Source: Lactarius indigo (taxonomy: Eukaryota > Basidiomycota > Agaricomycetes > Russulales > Russulaceae). From it: a stretch of 64,000 nt of DNA. A program made the translations under genes and the position numbers. The stretch lies in contig JAFKAC010000039.1 in assembly GCA_025766275.1 (NCBI GenBank), positions 62,001-126,000 of the forward strand, written 5' to 3'. Below the pieces are notes generated by a model. It saw only the letters and a program-made list of their open reading frames with translations. It was not told where the DNA came from and did no database searches. Below are positions 30,760-42,100 of the stretch, one piece after another; position 1 is the first letter of the stretch; the number at the start of each line of letters is the position of its first letter.

Positions 30760-33700
30760 ATGTCACCTTCGAACCCCGGCTCTGCCTCTGGCACGACTGG
30801 CGCGGCGGGCACTGGAGGAGCCCCTGCAACCCCTTCTGGGGGAGCCTCTGGGGGGACGCCTTCGGGTGGCCCCGCCGATGACGTCTTCGTCAACCCACAG
30901 GCATTCATTGCCGACTCGGCCTGGCCAAAGGATTTGATCCTCGATCGCCTTCAATCCAATTGGCACGAATGGAATCGCCGATTGGTACTTGTCGCTGATC
31001 AACGTCTTTTCTCCGGTTATCTTGATGGATCCTTCCCTTGTCCCGATCCGGTACTCCACCCCAGGGCGGCCACCAACTGGAAAGTCAGCGATCGTGCCCT
31101 TCGCGGATTCATCCTCGAGCACGTCGCCAACGCCGAATACGATATCACCAGTCACCTCACGGTGGCGCATGACGTCTACGAAGCCTTACGCAAAATGCAC
31201 GAGTTCCTCGGCATGCACGCTCAGGTTCACATCATCCGAGAAGCCCTCGACATTCGCTTCAACTTCGACTCTCCCTTGAACCTGAGCGGCACACTGGAGG
31301 CCATCGACCGCTTGCATGATCGGTTCGTGAAGATGGGCAAATTGGACGATGACAAGCTCAAAATAATCTTCATCATCAATGCTCTTGAAACAAACCCTCA
31401 ACTTCAGTCAACTGTCAACGAGCTACTTGAGTCGAGTCCCACCATCACATCCACGGATATCAAGAACCGAGTCCGTAGGGAGGAGCAACTCCTTCTGCAT
31501 CGTGAAAGGAAGGGGGTCTCCACTTCCACGTCCAACACAGCACTAGCCGCCGTCGCGAAGCCAGGGAAGCCTATATGCGCGAACTGCAAGCGTACGAACC
31601 ACCGGGTCGAGTTCTGCATCGCGCCCGGTGGGAACATGGCCGGGAAGACGATTGAGGAAGCACGCGCCGCCCAGAAGGCTGCTGCCGGGAAAACCCGCGG
31701 TAACCGTAGCGCTAACCCACAAACTGCCAACGTCGCGCAAGCACCTGCGCCAACAGCCGATACGTCAGCGAGCGCACCTGCAAACGCTACTTCCTTCACC
31801 ATCAACGGGAAACGGTACCTGATGGTACCGGACACTTCTCCTGTCACCGCCCCTCCACCGCCGACCGCCGCCGCCACGAATACTGCGCTGGCTGTCGTAC
31901 CGGGCAACGGAAATATTCCCTTGCAGGCTTATGACGAGGAGGAGTACCTCGCCATGCTCGCCACTTCTGATGACGCACGCGCTTCCGTGAACTGGCATGA
32001 GCGCACGGCCAACTACGAAACCCCGCAGGTGTCGCCATACGCATACATGGCTGGTCGCTGCACGATGGCGCGTTCGGACTTACCCTTCATCCTCGATACC
32101 GGCGCAACCTGCCACATCTCCCCAGAAGCTTCCGACTTCAAAACCTTGAAGAGCATCCCCCAGCACCCGGTCAAGGGATTGGGTGGTTCTGCCGTGTACG
32201 CTACGGGGATTGGCGACATCGAGCTCTGCATCGCCGGGGGGCACAAACTCAAGCTGACGAATGCGCTCTACATACCGGCTTCCTCCGTGAGGCTGATCTC
32301 CATCCTCGCTTTGAACACGAGCGGGGATTATACCACTCACTTCAACTCTTCGTGTTGCTGGGTGACTAATAAAAGCAACACAGTCCTTGTGCGCGGCACA
32401 CTGTCCGCCAGCAAGCGGCTATACATCTTGACGATGCAGACGCCCTCCGTGCAGCACAAGAAAACGTCAGACCCACCGACCGCCCTATACGCCAAGGTGC
32501 CGAACATCGAGACTTGGCACCGCCGTCTCGGACACTGCAACGCTCGCACGATTGTAGAGATGGCGAAGAACAAGGTTTCCGAAGGTATGCCCATAGACCT
32601 CTCCTCACTCCCTCCCAAATGTGATCATTGCACACTCGGGAAGCAGACGCGCTCGTCGATTCTGAAGGCGCGTGAAGGGAGTAAGGCCGGGGCGAGACTT
32701 GGAAGGGTGTATGTGGATTTGTGCGGTCCGATGGCAGTGGCTTCGCGTTCTGGAAAACTTTACTCAATGAACATAATCGATGACTTTTCCGGTTATGTGT
32801 GGAGCATCCCCTTGCGCGCGAAGTCCGAAGCTTGCGAAGCAATCCAGATCTGGCACAAGGCAGTCACTGTTCAGACCAGCGAGAAGCTCCGGATCCTCGT
32901 CTCTGATAATGGCGAACTGCAGAGGGCATCAACCACCACCTGACCGCCCCCTATACGTCTGCCCATAATGGGAGAGCAGAGCGCCTTCACAGAACGCTGC
33001 TAGGAAAGGCGCGAGCTATGCGCCTGGCCTGCAACGCACCTGCGTTCCTTTGGGACGAATTCTGTGCCACCGCAGCGTACCTCACCACGCTGACCGCCGC
33101 CACCGCCAACGACGGCAAAACCCCTTACGAACTCTGGTTTGGCAAGAAGCCTTCCTTATCACACCTGCGGGAAATCGGATGCCGCGCCTTCGCTTTGCAT
33201 ACACCGGCGATGCCCAAAATTTACCAACGATCCACACCTTGTGTCCTGATCGGATACGCGCCTCACGCCAAGGCTTACCGCCTATGGGACCCATCTTCCT
33301 CTCGCGTCTTCAACTCTTTCCATGTTTCCTTTACTGAACATCTCGATAGTATACCATCTCCCCTATTACCCGGTACGATACTCGGCGCCGAATCTGCGCT
33401 TCCTTCCCCTTCTTGGGACTACTCTGGTCCCGTTCCGATCGAGCCCCTTACTGAACGTAATAACTACCCCTTCTCCTCTTTACCTGTAGATACCCCTTTA
33501 CCTAATTACTCTTCCCCTTACGATACTACATACACGCAAAACAACGTCCCCTCAAATAACGTCACAACCGCAACTCCAAACACCGTCAACGACAATTCAA
33601 CAACAGCAAACAACATCGATACGACAAGCGATACATCCCCTCCCCATCAAAGCCGACCGATGACACCTCCCTCCCCCTTAACTCCCCCTCCCCCTTCCCC

Positions 33701-35630
33701 TCCGTCCCATCCACCTCCCCCTTTGCGTCGTACTTCGCGAATCCCTATGCCTTCCGCTCGCGCCACCACGGATGACGGCCTGCGCCACGGACACCGCTTA
33801 GCCGCCGCTATCTCAGAGGCGCGCCAATCCGCGGCTCGCCGCCAGGAGGAGAAGACACGTGCCCCACACGACCATGCGCTAGCTATCATCACTGAATACT
33901 CTGACGTACGAGATACCCATGATCTATTCCACGCTGACCTACATTTCGAGGACATCGCCCTGACAGTTGATGAGGCCCTCGCGTCCTTAAGCGATGGGTC
34001 CTTAGAGCCTGTCCTGGAAGGCGACGATGAGCCAACCTGGGCCCAAGCTCTTGCCTCACCCGAGCGAGAATTCTGGATCGCCGGGGGTCGAGACGAACTG
34101 AAAAGCCTCGCAGACTTGAAGGTCTTCGTCCTCGTCCCTCGCGAACAGGTGCCTCGCGGCCATCGCCCCCTAAAGGGAAAACTTGTGTGTAAGCGGAAGC
34201 GGGATGATACTGGCAAGGTAGTACGCTACAAAGTCCGATACGTGGCGAAGGGATATGCGCAGCGCTGGGGCATCGACTATGACAAAACCACAGCACCGAT
34301 GGTCCGCCTGGAATCATTCCGTGCTATCATGCATATCGCCGCGACACACGATTGGGACCTACAACAATTCGACATCAAAACCGCTTTCCTCCACGGAATT
34401 CTGCCTGACGACGAAACCATGTTCATGGAACAACCGGAAGGTTTTGAAGCACCTGGGAAGGAGGACTGGGTCATGCGGTTGATGAAGAGTATCTACGGTA
34501 TGAAGCAGGCTAGTCGGATATGGAACCAGACCTTCCACAGAGCCATGGCCTCCTGGGGATTCGAGCGGGTCGCGTGCGAATGGTGCGTGTATCGTCGACA
34601 GAGCAGTTCCGGCACCATCATCTTTGCCCTTCACGTCGACGACATCATATCGGCCGCCTCTTCCCCAAGTGAAAACCTGTGGTTCAAAGAACAACTTAAG
34701 GCTCAGTGGGACATATCCGACCTCGGACCAGCGAAGTTCGCCCTCGGAATCGCCATCACTCGAGACCGCCCGAACCGCCTACTCTATCTCTCTCAGACCG
34801 CCAAAATAGATCGCCTGGTCGAACAGTACAACCAAAGCGACGCACATTCTGTCGACACCCCAATGGTTGCTGGACTACAACTGCGTAGACCAGACAAAAG
34901 CTTGCCTACACCCCCTGACGTCACAGACTGGATGGAGCGCACTCCTTACCGCTCGCTGGTTGGAAGCTTGATGTATCTCGCTGTTGCCACTAGACCGGAC
35001 ATAGCCTACGCCACGGGACGCTTAGCCTCCTTCATGGACTGCTATCGACCCGAACACTGGGCCGCCGCCGTCCGAGTACTCCGCTACCTGAAAAGCACGT
35101 GACTGCACACGCTTACACTGGGCGGGCGAAATTCCTTGAATCTCTCAGGATACTCCGATTCTGACTACGCTAACTGCGTAGACACCAGCCGCTCCGTAGG
35201 GGGATATTGCTTCACCTTAGGCGCGGGAATGATCTCCTGGTCTTCACGGAAACAAGCGACTGTCGCTGACTCCTCTTGCTACGCTGAGTACATGGCTCTG
35301 CACGATGCTGCTCACGAAGCCATTTTCCTGCGACAACTCCTTAACGAACTCCGCCTTCTTCCTTCACAACCAACCAAACTCTTCTGCGACAACGACGCCG
35401 CCTCCCGCCTTACAGAAGACCACATGTGGCACTCCCACACCAAGCACGTCCGCGTGAAATATCACTACACGCGCGAGCAGGTGCAGGCTGGAGAGTTATC
35501 GGTATCGCGCGTCTCCTCAAAGGAAAACACGGCCGATATCCTCACAAAACCGCTGGCCAAGGCGGACTTCCAGCGCCTCCGCCATTACCTCGGGATATCC
35601 CCCAGCCGTGAGAACGACCGCTCAGCGTGA
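30760..35630 (+). pseudogene. gag-pol: Copia Gag-Pol polyprotein, broken
   Basis: The frame from ATG 30760 is open to 32943 (727 residues): a Gly/Pro-rich start, a Copia-type gag domain (about 100-245), a zinc knuckle CANCKRTNHRVEFC (about residue 270), protease DTGATCH (about 32096), a pre-integrase domain (WHRRLGHCN, about 32515) and an integrase core up to SDNGELQ. There a short deletion removes the stretch before the conserved Glu region and shifts the frame. The sequence resumes from about 32930 in another frame (HLTAPYTSAHNGRAERLHRT) through 35102, including the RT with HVDD (about 34638). TGA at 35100-35102 replaces an expected Arg. RNase H continues in the same frame to 35630, ending with the usual ADILTKPLAK. 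The copy is inactive, with two independent lesions. Confidence 0.88.
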
Positions 35631-35792
35631 GGAGGAGATTCATACCTATCTTTATTTTATTTCATTCATACCTATCTTTATTTTATTTCTTTCTATTGTT
35701 TCGTCTCTTTTCCTTCGCCTCTTTCCTCTCTATTCCAAACACACTTTCGCTATTTCTCCGCATCTTAATTACGTTGTCCCCGCGCCGTTGTC

Positions 35793-35801
35793 GAGGAGGA
35801 G
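35793..35801 (+). other. Polypurine tract of Copia
   Basis: GAGGAGGAG abuts the 3' LTR. Confidence 0.65.
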
Positions 35802-36047
35802 TGTTAAGATGAGGTCATCGTTGGGTCACGCCACACAGTGGCGGGGCCACGTGATACGTCGTACATACACGTCGGTGTCTGAATAGTGTTCCCTCAGTCG
35901 TTTCTCTCCTACCGCGACTGAGGGTACGTACTTTACACGTTCACTAGTTTACCGCTTGGACTAACCTCATCATAAGGATCGTTCTAGGTATAATAAATAT
36001 AGTCGTTTCTCTCCTACCGCGACTGAGGGATCGTTCTAGTTTTTACA
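35802..36047 (+). repeat. 3' LTR of Copia
   Basis: 246 bp. It differs from the 5' LTR at three CpG positions (CG here versus CA in the 5' LTR twice, the reverse once). Confidence 0.92.
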
Positions 36048-36139
36048 TTCTGAAACTCTGGAGTCATACTTGCTTGATGCTTTGCTGGCGCGATGTAACG
36101 CGTGACCGATAGTCACGATGTCACGTGATCGTGACATAA

Positions 36140-36149
36140 CCCCCCTTCT
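36140..36149 (-). other. Polypurine tract of B
   Basis: On the minus strand AGAAGGGGGG followed by TTA lies immediately before the 3' LTR. Confidence 0.75.
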
Positions 36150-36173
36150 AGGTTCATTCGTCCGCGAATGTCT

Positions 36174-39100
36174 TTAAGGGCTTCGATCGACAGCTTCCCA
36201 ATCGACGTCATACGGGTAATCGTAGTCGTCTACTGGTTGGTCGTCAAGCGCGGCACGGTGTCGTCGGCGTCGGGGGTGCACGGTTGGTTGGATTGCTCGG
36301 GTGGGGGAGAGTGTGTCGCGTACCCATGTATGGGTACGTTCGCCAGCAGGTGGAGTCGTCGATGCAGGGCATTGGAGTCCGTAATAGGGATGGCGAGGGG
36401 GAACGGGACAACGTCGCTGCGGGGTACACCAAGTGTGGGGTTGGCGACAGAAGGCCTTAGTGTGTCCAACACCGTGGCAATGGCGGCAATGATAGGTGTT
36501 GGTTCGTGTGCCGCGGCGGTCGTTACGTTGTCCTTGGGTTGGCGTCAGGTGGTGATCGTCAACGAGGTCGATTACGACTGGTGGACTTTGTCGCACTTCG
36601 GGTTCCGGTTCGTTAGAGGTGGTTGGTTGCGCGCTACCTCTTGGTGTAGCAAGAGATATGTCGTGGTCTGGGTCAGGATTTGTCACGGTTAGTCGTTGTG
36701 GCGTTGTCTTGGTCGTGGGTTCACGACTGGGGGTCGAACGGTGTTGGTTTCGTGCGTGGCGTCGGCGATGAGTGTCCTCGTTGTTAGTACGCGAAGAATG
36801 ACTTCGCGGGACCTGTAACGGAGAATGAGCGACTAAGCCGATGTTTAGAAGTTCCCTCCAGCATAGGGCTTCGACCCTAGGGAACTCCCATTGTTGTGCT
36901 AATCGAAGGATTAGCGTCCATTCTCGAGTAGTCGCCTCATACACCGAGTAGTCCGAGTTATAGAAGACCCATAGGAGTAGTTCGAACTCCTCGGTCGTCA
37001 CCTCGTTGAGCGCGACATAGTATGGTCCCGCGGTGGTGTTGTTCTCGACTGGGATCGGTCCGTCGTCGCTAAGATCGATGGGTGTTTCTGTCGTAGATCC
37101 CGCAATTTTCCAAAGTCGTCGGAAATAAGGTGATTCACGCGTGAAGAAGTAACTGTGAACATGAAACGTGCAATCGTTCGTTTCGAACGTAGCGTCTGCA
37201 TTCACTAGGTCGTATAGATGGTGTCGGCGATGGACGTTCGTCCTTGAATTGGCATGGGGTGATGCTCCGTCCTGGTCGTCGTCTGCGTTTCCCTGGATAC
37301 AGCTTTCAGTCGTGCTGTCGTGGTCCTGAGCGATGATGGGTCGCCCTAATTCATCAGGGCCTTCGGCGGTAGGAGGTGGCGATGGCGCTGATGTCGGGCG
37401 AGTATGTCTCCCTTCGTTGGTCAGGAGACGATCGGGGGCTGTGTGTCCGTCATCGGAGTTGAACGTCCATTGGGCAGGGAGCTGGTCAGCCGTGATAGTT
37501 GTAGTCGGTGGGGGGTGTTCGTCCATCGTCAGGGAATTTGTGGCGATGGGATCGATTTCTGACTGTACTCGCTTCTTATGTTGTGCGAGTCGTGCTGTTG
37601 TTTGGGCGTTATCTAGGGGTTTCGCCCTATCGTGCATGGTGGAGCGTCCCTTCCGCCGTATCAGAGATAACAGCGTCTTCTTTTTGACTCGTGGTTGATG
37701 GTTGAAAATTTGCTCGTTATCTTGTTCGGTGTTTTCCAAGATTGGCTGGGGTAGGGATTGTTCCTCTTGGCTTCTGAGGGTACCGACTGTATGATCGGGG
37801 ATGAGCAATCTTCCATGGAACGTGTCATGGGTTCCCCCCCAGTCTGGGGAACATGTCTCGTCCACAATATGAGGCGGTTCACATAGTCGCGGCATGGGTT
37901 CACCATACGCCGTCCGATGGTTTCTGATTAATCCTTCTCCACTCGTCATAATCGATGAGAGATCCCTGCGGAGTGTGTTCCACATGGCGAGACCTTTGTT
38001 GCTTGTTCGCGAGATGATGGGTGTTTGCTGACGTGTCGAGGGTATGGAACTCGTGAGTATCTCGTATGTAGACGGTTGTGTGTCGTGGGAGGGTCGCGTT
38101 ACTAGTAATTGTGTTGTACGTTCGTTATACCGTCGATGGTTGGCGCGAGCATTGAGATATTGCACTCGTCGTCGTTTCGGACCTTTTTGTCGATCGTTGG
38201 TGCACGAGCGATACGTCGAATCATTATTCTGTTTGATGTTTGGTGGAGTGTAGGGGACGCGTATGAGTGCTGTGGTAATGTGTGGATCTCGCTTGGACGG
38301 TATCTCGTTCGACAGTTCGTAGCGTAGTGGTATACGGTCACTGGTCACGTTCGTCATTCTTTCGATGCCACAGTTTTCTTTTGTCAGTATGATGACCCTG
38401 ATTTTAGAATGTCTTTGATTGGTGGTGGTAACGAAATTGAGAGACTTGGAGATCTTTGCATTGAAGTCTCGGATGAATGTGTTGAAATGGGGTGTATTTC
38501 GTTGCGGGTCGATGGACGGCAAGGGCACGTGGAGTAATTTAGGGAGATTTTTGTTTCCCTGGTGTGTCGTACATTCTGTGTTATGCTTAGCGGCTTCGGT
38601 TTTCATAGGATGTCGCTGGAGGGTAAGCAGTTTTTTGTTCTTGTCCGGGTGTTTCACGGTGATTGAGTCGTGAAGCAACTGAATTACCCCCCTCCTCTGA
38701 AGGGGATCGTCCGCGATCCCAAGATGGATGCCGTGGGACTGAGGGATGTTGGTACGACGTGTCGAGTGACTAAGACGGGTCGCACAACAGTGGTCAGCAA
38801 AGGCAGGGGGAAGGGTGACTCGGTAGCTAGAGGGTAACGTAACATGGCAAAGAAGGTTCGCGAGGATAATGACCGGGCATCGTGTATCGACGAACAGACG
38901 TCGCCAGCGGTCAAGAACATGGATCGGCGCGAAGAGTTCGCGATTGTGCGCGTAGTGGTTATGATTGATGGGGGAGGGCAGCGGCGGAAGGCAGTCGATG
39001 ATCGGCGTTTCTTCTCGATCGTCGAATTGTGTAAGGGTGGTGTCCGTATCGCACCACAAGGCATCGGTTTGTCGATGTATGGGGCACGAATGGGCAATGT

Positions 39101-42100
39101 TGAGAAGGATGCTGAGTGTCGTAGCGTGCTTCGTCGCATAGAAAAGGGGGTTGGTCGCCTGCGTAAGAGGTCGGACAGGTTCGGTGTATCGCGAAGTAAA
39201 TAGTTGTCGGCGTCCGAGAGACCCAAGGGTACAGTAACTTTGTTGAACGGTAGAGAGTGTCCGTGATCGACGTCGTCGACTGAAGCGGCCCAATCCGTCT
39301 GTATCAAGACACAGAGCGGTCTGTGACACGTGTAGCTGAGAATGATCAAAATCGACATATTGTCCAAAGAAGTGAACAGTTCTGTCGAGTAAGTCTGAGG
39401 TACGGGATGAGAGACGTGATTTGACAGTCATTCGGTGGTTCGTCAACCAAGAGGGTACGGTCGTTGGTTCGGCTAGTCTTTTAGTCGTAATCTGGCGTCG
39501 TTTCCCATCCTGACCCCGGGTGGCGGCATACACTTGACGTATGTCGGACGCGGTAAAGCGCGTCTTGTCGGTCAGTTGATCTAGAACATCTGGAGTTAGT
39601 ATGATCGCACACGCATTCCATATCGTCGATTGTTTTAGCGGTTGGTAACTCAGGTGTCGTTTTTCGTCTTTCACTCCTGAGCAGAAGAGGGGTAACTGAG
39701 GTTTACGAAGATACCTCTTCACGGGGCATTCCGTGTTAGAACCGTCCCAGCATTCGAACTCGTTTAGCGAGGACATTTTGTTTGATGTGATTGTTGGTTT
39801 ATCGGGTGCTGATGCGGTCACATGATCGTTGTTTCGTTGTGGTGGGAATTTTCGTTCGGTTTCTTCCGACGGCGTTATCGTCTGGTTTGCGTAACGCTCT
39901 CTGCACGACTTTCTTCTTTTCCTCTCCTGATGTTGTTGCGCGACGGTGTCGACCCTGGTGCCTCGTTGCAATGTGCTGTTCTGCTCCACTTTGGGTATTT
40001 CTTTGTTGTCCCGATTGGTTGACGGTCGAGTTTCCCTTGTATTCATGGCGCATGGAGGTGTGGTATAGGTGAGTGACCTACATTGGGCCTTTTCTCGATG
40101 CGCGAAGGTCATGTCGTCTCGTTGGTTCGATACTTCGTTTGTACTGATGGTGGGGCGGGGTTTGCAGGGTTTTAGTTCGGGTGTCAATTTCCTTTCCCTT
40201 CCGTGATTGGTGAATCTGTCTGCAGTTCTCGAGTCGAACGTCGCAATTGCGTCGTTTCGATGTTCTTCCTCGGTTACGTGTGTCGCAATCACTTTAGTCG
40301 ATGTGCTTTTATCGGTTTCGACGGCTTCGTCTTCTCGTTCGTCTTTTAGTCTTTCGGTGAATCGCAGTATCGTCTTTCGCCGTTCAGTGATGTCTACCTT
40401 TCGGAGCTCGGTCATGACTTGTCTCAATGTGAGTTCGTCGATTCCCAGCATACGCGCGATTATATTTCGCCTAGTAGCGACGTCGATTCTTCGAATTTCG
40501 GTCGCGACCTGTTCTGTTGTCGTTAATTGTTCGTATACTGATGTCTCTCGTGTCATGAGTTTTCTTGGTAGGAACGTGGTGACCTCTTTGGCTGTCTCTG
40601 GCTTACCCCGGCTGTTTCGCGGGGATCGCGACGCTGTTTTCCACGGGAGTTCGCTGTCGAGTTTCTCGAAACGGGATTCGTTCCGATTCGCTCTTACCAC
40701 CTTGACGGGCGTAGTGATTCGGTCATCCAGTGCGTCTCCTCGTGCGTTTCTATCACACGGGCTTCGGCTTATTCTTTGATCATTCAGTGTGTCTCGTACG
40801 TCCTGTCGGTACGGGCTTCGCCTTACCTGATTGGTACGTGCGTCATCCAGTGCGTCTCCGCGTGTAACGGTATTACACCGGCTTCGACTTAGCTCGTTTC
40901 CCACGTATCTGTCGTACAGGTTCGGTAGATGCTTCCTTATCGTATCGTTGCTGACGTCTGTTCGCCAGGCATGTAACCTCACTTCGTTTGTCGATGTTTC
41001 TGGGTCTTCCGTTGACCCGTCGTCGTAGAGGTTCCCAGTCCTTGCCTCGCTATCTGTTATCAGGATCTCTGATCGAGGGTCCCGTCCTACTTCTGGCTGA
41101 GAAGTGATCGATTGCGATTCGAAGTTTGCGGATCGGGTGTGATCCCATGTCGTTGATTTCCCATCTCTTTCGTTGACTAAGCGTGTCGCGTTGTGTATGT
41201 CAATACACGAGTCTATTCCGGTTCTGTCGTGCTGATATCGATCGACCGAATTCGTGTCGTTGTTGCTCAACTCCTCTCGGGGTTCGTGTAGGTCTTTCCT
41301 CGACGGCTCGTGAGTACGTGGTTCTGTCTCGGTCCGGTCATGTCCTAGCTGACAGCAGTCAGTATGGTCTCTGAATTCAGTCCTCGTCGGTCCGTTTTCT
41401 TTGGGTAGTCGAGTCTCGTTCGGGAGTCGAATGACCTCCTCTACGTCGTGGTCTGTTTTGCCGTTAGGTCCTGGGATTCCGTATCGTGCTTTCGTTCGAG
41501 AAGCGCTTGATCGTGGTTCAGGGTCCGCATATGGGAGATGATTCTTTGTTATCGTTGAGGCGTTCATCGATCTCTGCGTGTCCGTACGTTGTTCTCCTTC
41601 ACGGCTGTCGTGTTCTATCCGCTGACATCCGTCTACTCGGCTGTTGTGATCTCTGGGCGGCGTTTCCACGGGTTCTGTGCTGTGTCGTTCGATTACGCGT
41701 TCCCTCGTAGGTTTTGCGCATGGCTGTGCCGGTTTGCTCAATTCGTTGGGCGTGGGGTCCTTCAAGTCCTGTGTCGTCGCGTTATTTCGCGCTTGTTCCG
41801 TGAGTCGTCCGTGTTCGTTCACTGGCATCATGGGTTGCTCGAGTATCACTGACTCTTTCCGTGGGTAGTTCAGGTTCTGTTCGGTACGTCGTTCGTTTGC
41901 GCAGTACTTGGTGCGATTCGAGGGTGCTGTTCTATCTGTCGAACACTTTACGTCGTGTCCGCTAGCTGGTTCAATATATTCGTGTCGTCTCAGATCATTA
42001 GTGGTGTCTCGGTTCGTGGGACGCTTTCCGCCTTGTCCAGCAGCAGCAGTTTCGTTTCCTCGGTGTTGTCGAAGGTTATTCATCGTGTGTCCTGGCTCTG

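Larger units (their letters stand above)
30389..36047 (+). mobile_element. Ty1/Copia retrotransposon nested in the LTR of B
   Basis: The 5.66-kb element has 246-bp LTRs (30389-30634 and 35802-36047) differing at three sites, all CpG transitions. Target duplication is TTCCG (30384-30388) versus TTCTG (36048-36052), one further CpG transition. It encodes gag, protease, integrase, RT and RNase H in Copia order. The reading frame is broken by an integrase deletion/frameshift near 32925 and a TGA at 35100. Confidence 0.93.
30069..36136 (-). repeat. 3' LTR of B, interrupted by Copia
   Basis: The parts 30069-30388 and 36053-36136 together equal the 404 bp of the other LTR. Copia lies between them, with target duplication TTCCG at 30384-30388 and TTCTG at 36048-36052. 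Confidence 0.9.
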
